Positions 31,770-43,400 of a DNA stretch of 64,000 nt are shown one piece after another (positions within the stretch are counted from its first letter, which is position 1; every line of letters starts with the position of its first letter). Origin of the DNA: Paralvinella palmiformis. Its lineage: Eukaryota; Annelida; Polychaeta; Terebellida; Alvinellidae. The notes beneath the pieces are model-generated. The model was not told the DNA's origin. It made no database searches and saw nothing but the letters and a program-made list of their open reading frames with translations. Both the position numbers and the translations under genes were made by a program. The DNA lies in NCBI GenBank assembly GCA_025642065.1, contig JAODUP010000269.1:486501-550500 (forward strand), written 5' to 3'.

Positions 31770-31852
31770 GATTTTGTCCAAGTAGCTCATTTAGAGTGGG
31801 GTTTTGTCCGAGTGTGATTGCGATGGGATTATGTCTGTGTTCTGGGAAAGCA
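31770..31852. repeat. Right inverted end of MULE nest
   Basis: AGTGGGATTTTGTCCAAGTA continues into GCTCATTTAGAGTGGGG and TTTTGTCCGAGTG. It is the reverse complement of 27010-27080. The minus-strand MULE piece (31697-31085) begins about 70 bp inside it, which links this terminus to that transposase. Confidence 0.75.
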
Positions 31853-31894
31853 CAACATTATTTTTTATTATAGTCCATTTTGTACCAAAAATAT

Positions 31895-32010
31895 AAGGGT
31901 TATGGACTATTCGCCTTTGGTTGCATTCGCCCTCAATATATTTATTGTTATTCGCCCTTAATAAAAGGGACTATTCACCCTTGTTGTGTTATACAATACA
32001 ATTATATATC

Positions 32011-32047
<37 letters not shown>

Positions 32048-32440
32048 CAGCTAGTTAAATTGTTCCATCAAGAGACCTGCTTAGTGTATGTGCAAGCACA
32101 GTTGATTGCCTACGAAAACTTGAAGTGGCTGCACGTAACGGGCAAAGTAAAAAAAATAAACAGACAAACATCTTTGCATTGCGAGATGATTATGTTATGA
32201 ACAAACTGGATGGAAGGGAGCTCTCCGTGAGATCAGCAAGATCTACAAACCATGCACACGGATTTAAACTGCTGCTGTATACTGGTCTTGTCTATCTATG
32301 GTTGTTTTGATTTGGTAATAAATTGTATTTGAACTATTTTGTATTAAATTAAGTGTAATTAAGTAAATCGAGGGCGACGGTTCCCATGGGGCGATGATTC
32401 CCTGACGGAAACTTTCTGACGGGCGAATAAAAAAGAAGGG
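31895..32440. mobile_element. Small element with GGGCGAATA-type inverted ends
   Basis: The left side repeats GGACTATTCGCC, CATTCGCCCTCAA and TATTCGCCCTTAA; the right side has CGAGGGCGACGG, GGGGCGATGATTCCC and GACGGGCGAATAAA. These are inverted phrases, as in the GGACAAAATCCC ends of the neighbour. A TA run lies at 32008-32034. Two short overlapping plus-strand frames (31880-32310) have no known domain. Boundaries are approximate. Confidence 0.5.
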
Positions 32441-34100
32441 GAATTGTCTAGATCCCTAACATATTATCACTCATTTCGGTATTTTTAGATACCGGTTCCG
32501 TTCAAATTCATAAAAATATTATTAAAGTATAACTTAGTTATTGATAAATGAAAGACTATAGTATTTAATTTAATTCAGTTAATAAAATATTGCATATACA
32601 AAAATTAATAATAAATATTTATTCGAAATTATGGCTAAATAGCTCACTTCCGGTTGAAGAAAAATGGCGTCACATCCTTGATATTTTGTCTTTATGTTAC
32701 TGGTATTTATAGTAAAGTACTCAAGAGAAGAATAAAAATAATAAAATGCACCGATAAGATAGCTGTTGCATAACAGTTCAACGGTGAAGTACTGGTCAGG
32801 GTTAGTTCTGACGTTATAAATTTTAATATTATTTTAGAGCAGACCTTGAGGCTTGAGTTGAGAGTCGGACACTTCTGTCGGACACTTCTGACAGTTCACG
32901 CAATCACTACAGACTAGAGTCTAGATATAGATCTATATAACAACAGTAACATAGTCAGAGCCAATATTATCATATCAATGTCACCCCGAGATATGTTGTG
33001 CAAATGTGATAAACTGTGACTGTTCATATTGTCTGACCTTTACCCGGCTTTAGATATAATTTTGCTGATTTTGATAATTCCCACTGAAAATAGCTTCCTT
33101 CATTGTATAAAATTGCTATAGTAGCATGCAATTAACAGTTCTCGATAATCTAAGCAGAAATCAGGATTTAAAAAAAATTAATTATCATTCATAGCCTCAT
33201 AATTATTTATTAGCATACACACAATATATCAAATTATGATAACTTCATTTTCATGAGAAATTTACCAAATTTGATTGAACAAACATGACAACTAAGGAAA
33301 CCCTGTCACCTGTTCTTGAGCTTTTTTTACAAGTCACAATATAGTGCCCTTTTCAACCCTATGTTTGGCCTATTAAGGCTTGAATGAAGGTGGTGGCAAT
33401 GTAATGTTCAGTTAATATATAATATTTTGGCATTATTTTGTTGTATTATATCCATTGAAAATGAATATAAAGCAATAAATAAAAAACACCCATTAATCAT
33501 CGAAAACCGAGGCATAACAAGATCACATGACATAACACACAACACTCCATCTCTATTTTGTGCCTATGCAATAAAACAATTCCTATATTGGTATGACAAG
33601 CCACTTATTTCAATTTAATAATTATAAACTTCTATATTGCCAATATCCTCAAAAAGAATCGAGCTCAGTGGTGCACCTAGTACAGAGGTTGGGCAGTCTC
33701 ATAGTCATGTTACCATGCAAAATTCATCAACAAATTTTAATTCAGTATGCTTTAGCATCAATATGACATTGGAACTGGGTGGCAATTTTGTTTTACTGAT
33801 TAATTTAGATTGCATCCATTGTTCCTGGCATGTGTCTGTGTTTACAAACAATCTGAAATCAAACGAGACTTGCCCCAAATACATATAGGCCAATTATTGG
33901 AATTATCTGATACTAAGGTCGATTATTTATAAAATTTTATTAGGGTTGTAATAGTCAGAATATTTGACTAAATTATTCAAAAAGGACCTTCAATAATTGA
34001 ATATATTCTTAATTCAACTAAATTTTACATAGCTTTATTTCCAAATATATCAACAACAACAAAAGATTAATTAGCCATTAACTGAGATAAATTGGCCTAT
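32441..34100. other. Intergenic, no gene recognised
   Basis: AT-rich DNA. A CACTTCCGG-ATGGCGTC stretch at 32645-32670 has the look of a vertebrate/invertebrate ETS-type promoter or a degraded TIR element, but no exon follows. GTCGGACACTTCTG is tandemly repeated at 32864-32893. Short frames at 33427-33893 lack any motif. Confidence 0.4.
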
Positions 34101-34102
34101 AG

Positions 34103-34290
34103 AGATGATTGATGTTTTATGCCCACTTTTGTGCACATGTTAGGCTAAATGGACTGAGAGACCTTCAAAGGTAATGAAGCAAAGTCAAAGATGAAATACC
34201 ATTCAGATATGCCCACACCAAAATTCAAACTCGGGTGGTAGTGATCTGTGGTCCAATACACTATCAATTAGACCAAGGAGAACCTCTGAG
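34103..34290 (-). mobile_element. SINE family A, copy 2
   Basis: The minus-strand unit has the body GTGCACAAAAGTGGGC and CATTTAGCCTAACATG, the B box region around AATTTTGGTGTGGGC and the head TGGTCTAATTGATAG. It is about 80 percent like copy 1 by eye. The ATC tail is short. Confidence 0.88.
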
Positions 34291-34840
34291 ATGTGTTAAG
34301 AGAGCAGCTTAATTTAGTAGGCACTTTTATAACTGTCATCACCATACGTCAAAAAATCTCCGTCTCTTTCTTTGATTTAATTATATGCCACCCATTTTTG
34401 TAAATAAACAGTTTTATATCCTGATTACATATTGGTTGAAATACAGCCATTTTTCACAATTTAAAGTTAAAATGTGAGTACAGCATGTTTTTGGATGCTC
34501 TTTACCACCATAGATGACCATCTGACAACAAAAATAATGTTATTAATAGCTTTATATCCTTCCAGAGAATAACTTTTTAATATCTTTCAGTCATGTGCAC
34601 TAATTCACCCATGGGTTGCAAAGTTCTGTGTTGATATTTTTGGTAATAAACTCCTTTTGAGGAGGTTCAGTAGCTTTTTACATGAAGACTGAAAGTAACC
34701 ATTACTGACGTTAACTTTAAAATAGTTCCTCATATTTTACCATTATGATAGTCACAATTACGACAGTGCTAATAACTGGTAATTGGTGACATAGATTCAT
34801 GATATACAGCTTGTTAAAATATGTATAACTTTCTTTAGAT

Positions 34841-36092
34841 AATAATAATAATGTATATTTAATAAAGTGCCCTTACTAGCAGGAGCCATTTAAAGGCACT
34901 GTACAAATAATATGTAATATAATAATACCCCAAATAATATCTGTAAAAACCCTGTAATGATTTAAAAGATAATAATTATTTATCTGTGAAAGCGACCTTA
35001 AATAGGTGTGTTTTTAGAAGAGACTTAAAATTTCCAAGAGACGACGCATTTCTAATATTTGACGGCAACTTATTCCACAAAGTGGGGGCTGCAACACTAA
35101 ATGCACAATCACCATATGACTTGAGCCGAGACACTGGCACCTGCAATAGTATCTGACTGGATGACCTGAGTTTTCGGGATGACTTTCTAATGGAAACCAG
35201 TTCACACAGATATTCTGGCACCATATCATTAATAGATTTATAAGTTATTAACAGAATCTTAAAATGGATACGCTGTCTAACAGGTAGCCAATGTAGTTTT
35301 TGAAGAATTGGGGTGATATGATCATATTTTCTAGTATTTGTTACAATGCGAGCTGCACTATTCTGAATTCGCTGAAGGCGATTAATGTTATAATCAGATA
35401 TGCCATATAACAGGGAGTTACAATAGTCTATACAAGATGTAACAAAGGCATGAACTACAGTTACAAGTGCTTCTTGTGTCAAAAATGCTTTTAAACAGTG
35501 GATGTTCTTAAGATGGTAGTAGGCAGCTCGGCATACTGATGTGACATGTTCATGCATGTTAATACATTGGTCAAAAATAACCCCTAGATTTTTTACTGAC
35601 CCATTAGGGGTAATCAAAGATGCACCCATCTGTAATGCTGGTGTCTTTAGGGATTTAACACAGTGGTGATGCCAAATATAAAATATTTGTTTTATTATCA
35701 TTTAGTTTTAGAAGATTTTGAGTCATCCATAGCCGAATATCGGCAATACAATGTTCTAAATTCTTCAAGGAAGAGGAGAAATTTAACTCATTGTCAGGAT
35801 CCAGTGATATATACAGCTGTGTGTCATCAGCATACAAGTGATATTTAACCCCATATCGCTGCGCAATGATCCCAAGAGGACGGGTATACATTGTGAAAAC
35901 CAGAGGACGAAGAACTGAACCCTGTGGTACACCAGATAACAAAAACTGAATGTCAGATAAAATACAATGAACAGACACTCTCTGGGAGCGTTGTTCCAGA
36001 TAGGATCTAAACCATTCAAGTACTCTACCTGACAGACCAAACATGTATTTTAACCTAGAGAAAAGTACATTATGGTCAACTGTATCAGGTTG
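34841..36092 (-). mobile_element. 5'-truncated CR1/L2-like LINE
   Basis: From 36092 to 35655 the minus strand reads DTVDHNVLFSRLKYMFGLSG, VSGVPQGSVL-like motif B (LSGVPQGSVLRPL) and YHLYADDTQLYIS (motif C, YADD intact). After one frameshift at about 35655-35700 it goes on to 34976 with KNLGVIFDQCINMHEHV, SCIDYCNSLLYGI, RIQNSAARIV and APTLWNKLPSNIR. The 3' UTR ends in ATAATAATAATAAT at 34841. Motif A is cut at the 5' end. It is the best preserved LINE in the window, with a 241-codon open C-terminus. Confidence 0.95.
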
Positions 36093-37085
36093 TTACCTAT
36101 TGACATATTTCAAACTGTATATGGTTATAGAAACTGACATCTTTGTATTTAAATAATTTGTTTTAGCAAATTAGCTGAGTTAAGTTTTCATGAAAGTGCC
36201 TAGATTCAGGTTTAGTAAGTTGTCTTACTTCACCCAGGTGATAAACAGCTAGTATGTAATGATCTTGCTTGTGTAAGGGACATTAATGTTCAGTTAGGGC
36301 TATTAGGAAAATTCACAGGATCATATAAATTATATTCATCTGTAATACGATATTACAGAAATACACTACCATGATTATGATGTAATTGCGGGTTATTTTC
36401 CTAGAAAACACCCTAATTAGCTCACACACAAATTTCATCATGAAGATACCATGATATACTGGCATACAGATACTTGATCCCAGAATATTTTATGTTACGT
36501 ATTTAACAGTATATTGTTGGACAGATAAAGATATCTGTTTTGTTGTCACTTGAGAATCTTTCAGATTCTTAAATGACTAAATCTCGTATTTTACATCAGC
36601 AAACAGGGCATACAATATTTAATCATGTATAAGACAAATTATATTTTATCGTCACTTTTCAACGTCAATTTAATCAAACCTCTGTATAAGCTAAGTGATA
36701 AACATAATTTATTATAATAAGAATTGTCACCAAACATTTCCTCATTTCTTCTTTTTTCCTGTTCGTGTTCAGTTATTAATAATTTGATACCAAAATAATT
36801 ATTCTTAAAATACCTATCACTTTGATTCAAATAAAATTCCTTTTATATACTGATTATATGAGTTATTTGTGATTAATAAATAAATTGGGATTAAGTTATG
36901 TCCATTTAGAAGCTGCCTTAATATTTTTCTTGTCGATTTACTTTGTCACCCTTTAAACTTGGTGTTGAGAATAGTTATTTATAATAAAATAAATTCTAGT
37001 ACTTAGTATCTGCTTTAGCTGTATTTATGCTGAATTATAATCTGTTTCATTTTACCAACTAATGTAAGAGATCTTTTCATTGCAG
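36093..37085 (+). other. Upstream region and 5' intron of hydrolase gene
   Basis: No coding exon is seen. The stretch ends in a splice acceptor (TCTTTTCATTGCAG) at 37085, so it contains at least part of an intron of the following gene. A promoter or first exon could not be identified. Confidence 0.45.
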
Positions 37086-39571
37086 GACAGATTCCACCAT
37101 TCAACAGTCCAAAGCATGCTGAAACAGAGTGTAAAGGCAGCTCTTGTTGTCACCACTTCAGCTGTGGCTGTACCATATGCCTTCGCTATTTTAGCACATA
37201 TGATGTATGGTTGGCCAAGAGGAAGAAATAAGTACAAAAAGGCTTTACATCCCAAAAGGGTATATGCTCTTAGTTATGTTGCTCTTCAGGAATTAGCCAA
37301 AGTACGCTATGGGTTGCTGTATCTACACTGGAATTACTTCTATCACTTTGCTGATGAAAAGAGACTAATTAAGGTAGGTATTTGGATTATTAGTTTATGA
37401 GTACTTCTTTTGCAAATATAAAAATACCAGTTAAAATAATAATAATAACATTTGACATTTATATAGTGCCCTATTCAGCTAGTTACCTGCTTTGAGGCAC
37501 TTTATAGGGCATCTTTGTGGTCTAGCGGTAGCATGTTGGATCATGGATAACTACCACCATGTTCAAATCTCGGCGTGAGCATATCTGAAGGTTGTTTCAT
37601 CTTTGACTTTGCTTCATTACCTTTGGAGGTCACACATCCCATTTAGCCTACTGTGTGCACAAAAGTGGCCGTAAACCTTAATCATCATCAAAGGAGCTTT
37701 TCAGTATTATTATCCCTGACTCAGATCTGTTCCAATCTAGCACACATCTCAACTTCTAAGAGACCATACAATGTGTGCTGTCATTATAGGGGCAAACATT
37801 ACTCTAACACATACTGTATATAATCATGTATAAGTCGACCCTGCAGATAAGTCGAGGTCAATTTTTGACCCTGTAATTCTTTCCTCATGCATATGCTCAC
37901 CATATAAGTTGAAGTCAAGTATTGGCTTAAATCCCTCAAAATCCAAATCATTGTTGTCATCCGCAAAAAAGCTGACCCAGTCATTTCAAACTCATGGTGT
38001 CGGCAAGTGCATCGTAAATATATCAATATCAATTTCTTCACCAGCTGCGATATATAATTATATATATACAGATTTTGCTTTCATGTTATAACTAATAAAC
38101 AAACATGTCACACCAAACACGCCTGATTGTAACTGTAATTAATTGTTTCACTGCAACTGGTGAGTAAGGTTTGCAATGTGACCAGTGATTACTATGTTTT
38201 CACTAATCATCTGGAAGTATCAATAGTTAACAACGCTTGACTACTAAGTATTATTACATAAAGACTGGCATGTTTGTAAGATCCAAATAACACTTGGTGA
38301 AAATTAATTGTTATTTATTGAATAATAATGGATTAGTAGGCAGCAATGTGGCGATTTTATTCTGACTCTGGCTCCTATTGGGTTGAATCCTATAGTGTTG
38401 TGTGTCAAGGATGGCTGAAAACATCTTTCATTCAAGTGGTAGGAAATATGGTGCCCATATGGTGCCCATATAAGCTTCTGGGAACTCCATTTTCACTACC
38501 CAAAAAATCAACTTATATGCGAGTATATATGATACCCATCACATCTTGTAAGGATCTAATTTGTATTGATGAGTGAACCATTGCAGCTCTGGAGCCTCAG
38601 CTACGAGTCCTGTCCTTTAATAAGGCTAGTGCTGATTAAATCACATGTGCACAGTGTTTACAAGATTTCTAGACTTGAAGACCAATTTACTGTAGAAATA
38701 ACTGAAATAATTTTGAAGTTGAACTGACCTGTCACCATCTTGGATTAGGCTGACAGAGACATATCTATTGTTTACTTTTCAATGACAATTCAAGATCAAA
38801 AGAAAATTATAAAGGCTCAGAGTAAAAAATTTAAACTATTGGAGACAGATATGGGGTCAATTCAATTCCAGAATTGGAATTGATGGTCAATTCCAGAATT
38901 GGAATTGATTATTTAAAAAAAATGAATTGGAATTGAGAAATTTTGAATTGGAATCGAGAAATTTTGAATTTGAAGTTTCCTACAAAATAATTAAATCCAA
39001 AAGTTAACATACCATTTTTACAATGTTAACACTTACATGTGGTGTTACCAATATACTGGAACCATAATGATCCAGAGCTTTGCTAAGCAAATACATTCGT
39101 TTAAAGGCTTCTACTGGGCAGTGGAATACTTGCGGTAATTTGACCATATTAACACTTAACATGTGCTGTTACCAATATACTGGAACCAAATTGATCCAGA
39201 ACTTTGGTTCCTGGCTTTGGCTTTGTTGTTCGGGGAGAATCCCCAGGCTGTTGCTTATTTGGCACAGCCTCTACGTTGGAGTGGTTGAGAAATATCCGCC
39301 CCCACCACTCACAGGGAGTAGTACGGAAAGATGGAGCCGAAATGCCAGAGTGTTTTACATCCTCAGGGTTTTTTTAACATCCCCCTTTATTTTAAATAAT
39401 TCAGTGGAGACAGCAGCGCCATTTAACATGGTCACCCACCCACGATGTTGTGAGCCGAGAAATTAATCTCAGGAAAAATTTCCTCTTGCCGGGTTCGAAC
39501 CTGTGACCGTTGGCACCAAGTGCCGGGTGCTTAACCGCTAGCCCACCAGAGCTCAATGAATTTTTTTTGTT

Positions 39572-39609
<38 letters not shown>

Positions 39610-40363
39610 AATATGCACACTGACTGTGACATTGTACATGTGCATTTAACCAATTAAAAAGGTCTGAATACCTTGGGCTCCACCCACAACACGGTGACAC
39701 CACCACATAGCATGTCTGTAATCTATGTAGAGATATTGCTATTTAGGAATGTACCCCCTTCACTGTTTAGAACAGGCAAAATTAAATTAAATCCACAAAT
39801 TAATTTACCATTTAATTTTTTTAATTCAGAAATATTTCTTCCATGACATTCCTACTTGGGATATAAACTACTTTGTATTCCAAGTAGGTACTCGGAGTAT
39901 CTACTCATAGTAAAAAAATATTAGGCAAAAAGGGTCGGAACAAAACGGAATTGGAATTGAATTGGAATTGATAAATTTGAGGTGGAATTGGAATTGACCA
40001 AATGGAATTAATTGGACTTGATCCCATGTCTCATTGGAGAGATGGTGAAATCCCAACTAAAGGAAGAGTATGTTATAGAAAACATTGTTGTGGGCTAGAC
40101 GATTGTCGAGGAAGACATGCCGCCGGTGGATATCAATGTCAAACTGAATTTGAAGTTCAATGTAAAAATAAAACATTAAACCAGAGTAATCCAGAATATG
40201 TGTCATGGGGCATTTGTAAGTGGTTGGGTTCCAAATCTGGCAAATCTTTCAAAACATAATGGCCATAATGATATAAAGTGTATCAAACATGACACATTTT
40301 TATTACAACAGTCATGTTAGTGGAATTATTTTCAATGTTAAAAGGCAAAAAATTTAAATGATG

Positions 40364-40404
<41 letters not shown>

Positions 40405-43400
40405 TAGTGATATAGATCTACACATATTAAAAAGTTTGAAGCATATTTATGGGTTGGTTATTCTAACAACCTGCTACATGTTGTTCAAAGTTGTATTATC
40501 ATTATTCTTTTGTTTTTATTTATGAGGCAGATCTCATTCAAAGTAAGTGGCCTCCATGTGTGAATTATAATGGTGTTTTAAAATTAATTTTAGTCAACAC
40601 TATAATCAGATCAGATTATTTAAGTATTTATCTTTTATCTATATTTTGAACCATACCAGTCTGACAGAACATTTCTAAACAATGGTACTGCTGTTAATAT
40701 TTCAGATGGAATACAAAAATGTCAGTTATGAACATGAGCAGTCAATTCCATTTTTCCAATTTCACTCATTCCATTTGGTCAATTCCACATCACATTTATC
40801 AATTCCATTTTTTTTTACCTACTACATTTTACCATGAGTATGTACTCCGAGTACTTACTTGGAATACTTACTCCAAGTAGTTTATATTCCAAGTAGGATT
40901 GTTATGGAAGAAATAGTACTGAATTAAAAAATTAAATTTATTCAAATTCCATTAAAAAAATAAGCATCATCAATTCTAATTCCTGAATTGCATTGACCCC
41001 ATGTCTGGTTGGAGTCCTTATAGTCTCCTTTGTGAAGGCCATCACTCATTCAGTTGATTGTCATCAAACATCATCAGCACTGTCATTATCTCCATGTGCC
41101 TGAATCCTGGCTAGCTTGTTGTCACAGTTCTAACAGTTAGTTATATTACAATTCTATAATTATCCTGCCTGTTTGGATGAATATGTCTCTGGTGACAGCC
41201 ACTATCATCAATATTTACTGCTGTCACATCCCCAAGTTATTAACAACATTTTGAAATGCAACCAGTGAAATATTTAGGCTGGATATTTTGTTTGTGGATC
41301 ATTACAAAACATAATTCCATATTTTTGAGCAGAAGGTTTTCAATATTTATAATTTTATACACACTTGTAATTGACATAAAATGTTAAACAACAATGAATA
41401 AATAACATCATGGTAAATTTTCAATAAAAGATTTAGCTGGCAAACAGAAAAGGGCTACACGCATTACTCTGAAGTGTACAAAGAAACCTGTTTGGATCTC
41501 ACTATGTTCAACTGTTTGTCTTTATACAGGATTTGCCATATGGAAAGAATGGTAACTTTCTAGATGTATACATACCAAAGGATGAGCATGGTGAAGATTT
41601 AGATAGTTGTGACAGTAGGCCAGTGGTTATATTTCTATATGGTGGTACCTGGAGTAGTGGAGATAAGAGTAACTATGGATTGCTGTGTACGCAGGTAGCA
41701 GATAAACTGAAGGCTATAGTTTGTTGTCCAAACTATTCTATCTATCCTAAGGTAAGCCATAACACAATATCTCTGATTGTGTGTTTGTAATCATATGGTT
41801 TAAGCAGGTTTCCTGAATGCCTTTTCAGATCTGTTTCTTAACGTTTTAAGAGTGAGAGAGAGTGGAAACAGGTTTTATACTTCTTCTTTTTGAGTCAGAA
41901 ATATCCTTATGTTACAGAATTATGCATTTTGAAATATTTTGTGTGTTGTCATTGTTAATCATATCAATTACCTTACAGGGCTATGTAGATGACATGGTAC
42001 AGGATGTAGTGGACTGTCTTTCTTGGATTCAGAGTCATATAAGGGAATTTGGTGGAGATAAGGTGAGTTGACAGTTTGTAAATATGGTGCAGGATTATAT
42101 CAAATTGTTCTTTAATTCAGTTTATTGAAGTCCTAGAACTCGTTATACAGCTCGCTTTGAGAAGGAATGATTAACATCTATTCCTAAAATGTAATGATAA
42201 AATATATAGTTAGTGAGCATATCTGATATAAAGGATCATGCACATCTTAACATTGCTTTGGTTTCAGAAAAAAGTAATTATGTTAGGCCACTCAGCAGGG
42301 GCTCATCTCTGTATGCTGTCAGTGCTAGAGTTAACGCTGAAGAAGCTTCTCCACAATCCAGAGTCAGTTCTTCTGTCCATGTCCGGACCACCAGCCATAG
42401 CAGTGTCACACCAGTCATCACTATTTTCAGAAAGTATCAGCTTCGAGGACAAATACTTCAATGACAACAATGCATCAAATGGTTCTTCCACCAGTGAAAT
42501 GGACCATAATCAGGCTAGCCTTGGAACAACTGGCTCATTCTATGTTGTCGATGAAAAGGAGAATGACAAGTCATTCATTGTGTTAAGTGAGACTGACACA
42601 GGGGAGTCGCAGCAGCAGCCTGATGAAAAACCACTGGAAGCTGATGCTACAAAGAAGGAAGATCAGGATTCCAATGAAGACGTGGAGAAAGAGGAAGTTT
42701 TAGAGGTGAAGATGACAGAGCAGGAGGATGGATTGAAGCCAGAGATTACGATACAGGAAGATGTTGACAGAGAGTTAACAGACTCGCAGAAAGATGCCAT
42801 TGATCTTTTGTCGTCACTGAAACTAGTTATTGGTAGGGTAGGTTTAATATAATGAACACAGACAGTGTGTAACACCCAGACATATACACACACATACACA
42901 ATTAGAGTATTATAATTAAACTATAAATATAATAATTTTACCTTTTTGAAATATGAAAGGGGTAATGGAATTGACAATGCCATTAAAGATGGATGATGAT
43001 AATTTATGTTTTACGGCCACTTTTGCGCACATGGTAGGCTAAATGGGCCGAGCGACCTCCAAAGGTAATGAAGCAGAGTCCAAGATGAAACACCCTTCAG
43101 ATATGCCTATGCCAAGATTCGAACTCTGTGGTAGTGATCTGTGATCCAATGTGATACCAGTTGGACTGCAGAGGCGCCCCCATTAAAGATGTAAAGATGC
43201 TAGCAAAGAGCAATCCCTGTAATCTTAAGAAACATTGATAAATAATGAGGCTCCATTATGTTGTTTCTATAGTTGTAGTGATATGCTCAAGTAAGACATT
43301 AAAGGGATAGTCCACCTTGATTTCAAATTTTCAAAACTAATACAGCTATACTCACAAATATCATAAATAATGTCAAAATGTGTAAACGATTACCCACATA

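Noticed and set aside
32864..32893. Tandem GTCGGACACTTCTG as a regulatory array
   Set aside because: Only two units, no palindrome and no gene nearby. It is mentioned in the intergenic entry but is too weak to call.
39480..39556. Second tRNA-like sequence (GGTTCGAACCC)
   Set aside because: It is the head of SINE family C, repeated in another copy at 63730. It is not a functional tRNA.
42213..42464. Alternative frame over hydrolase exon 4
   Set aside because: It is a shadow of the true frame, which carries the GHSAG nucleophile motif.
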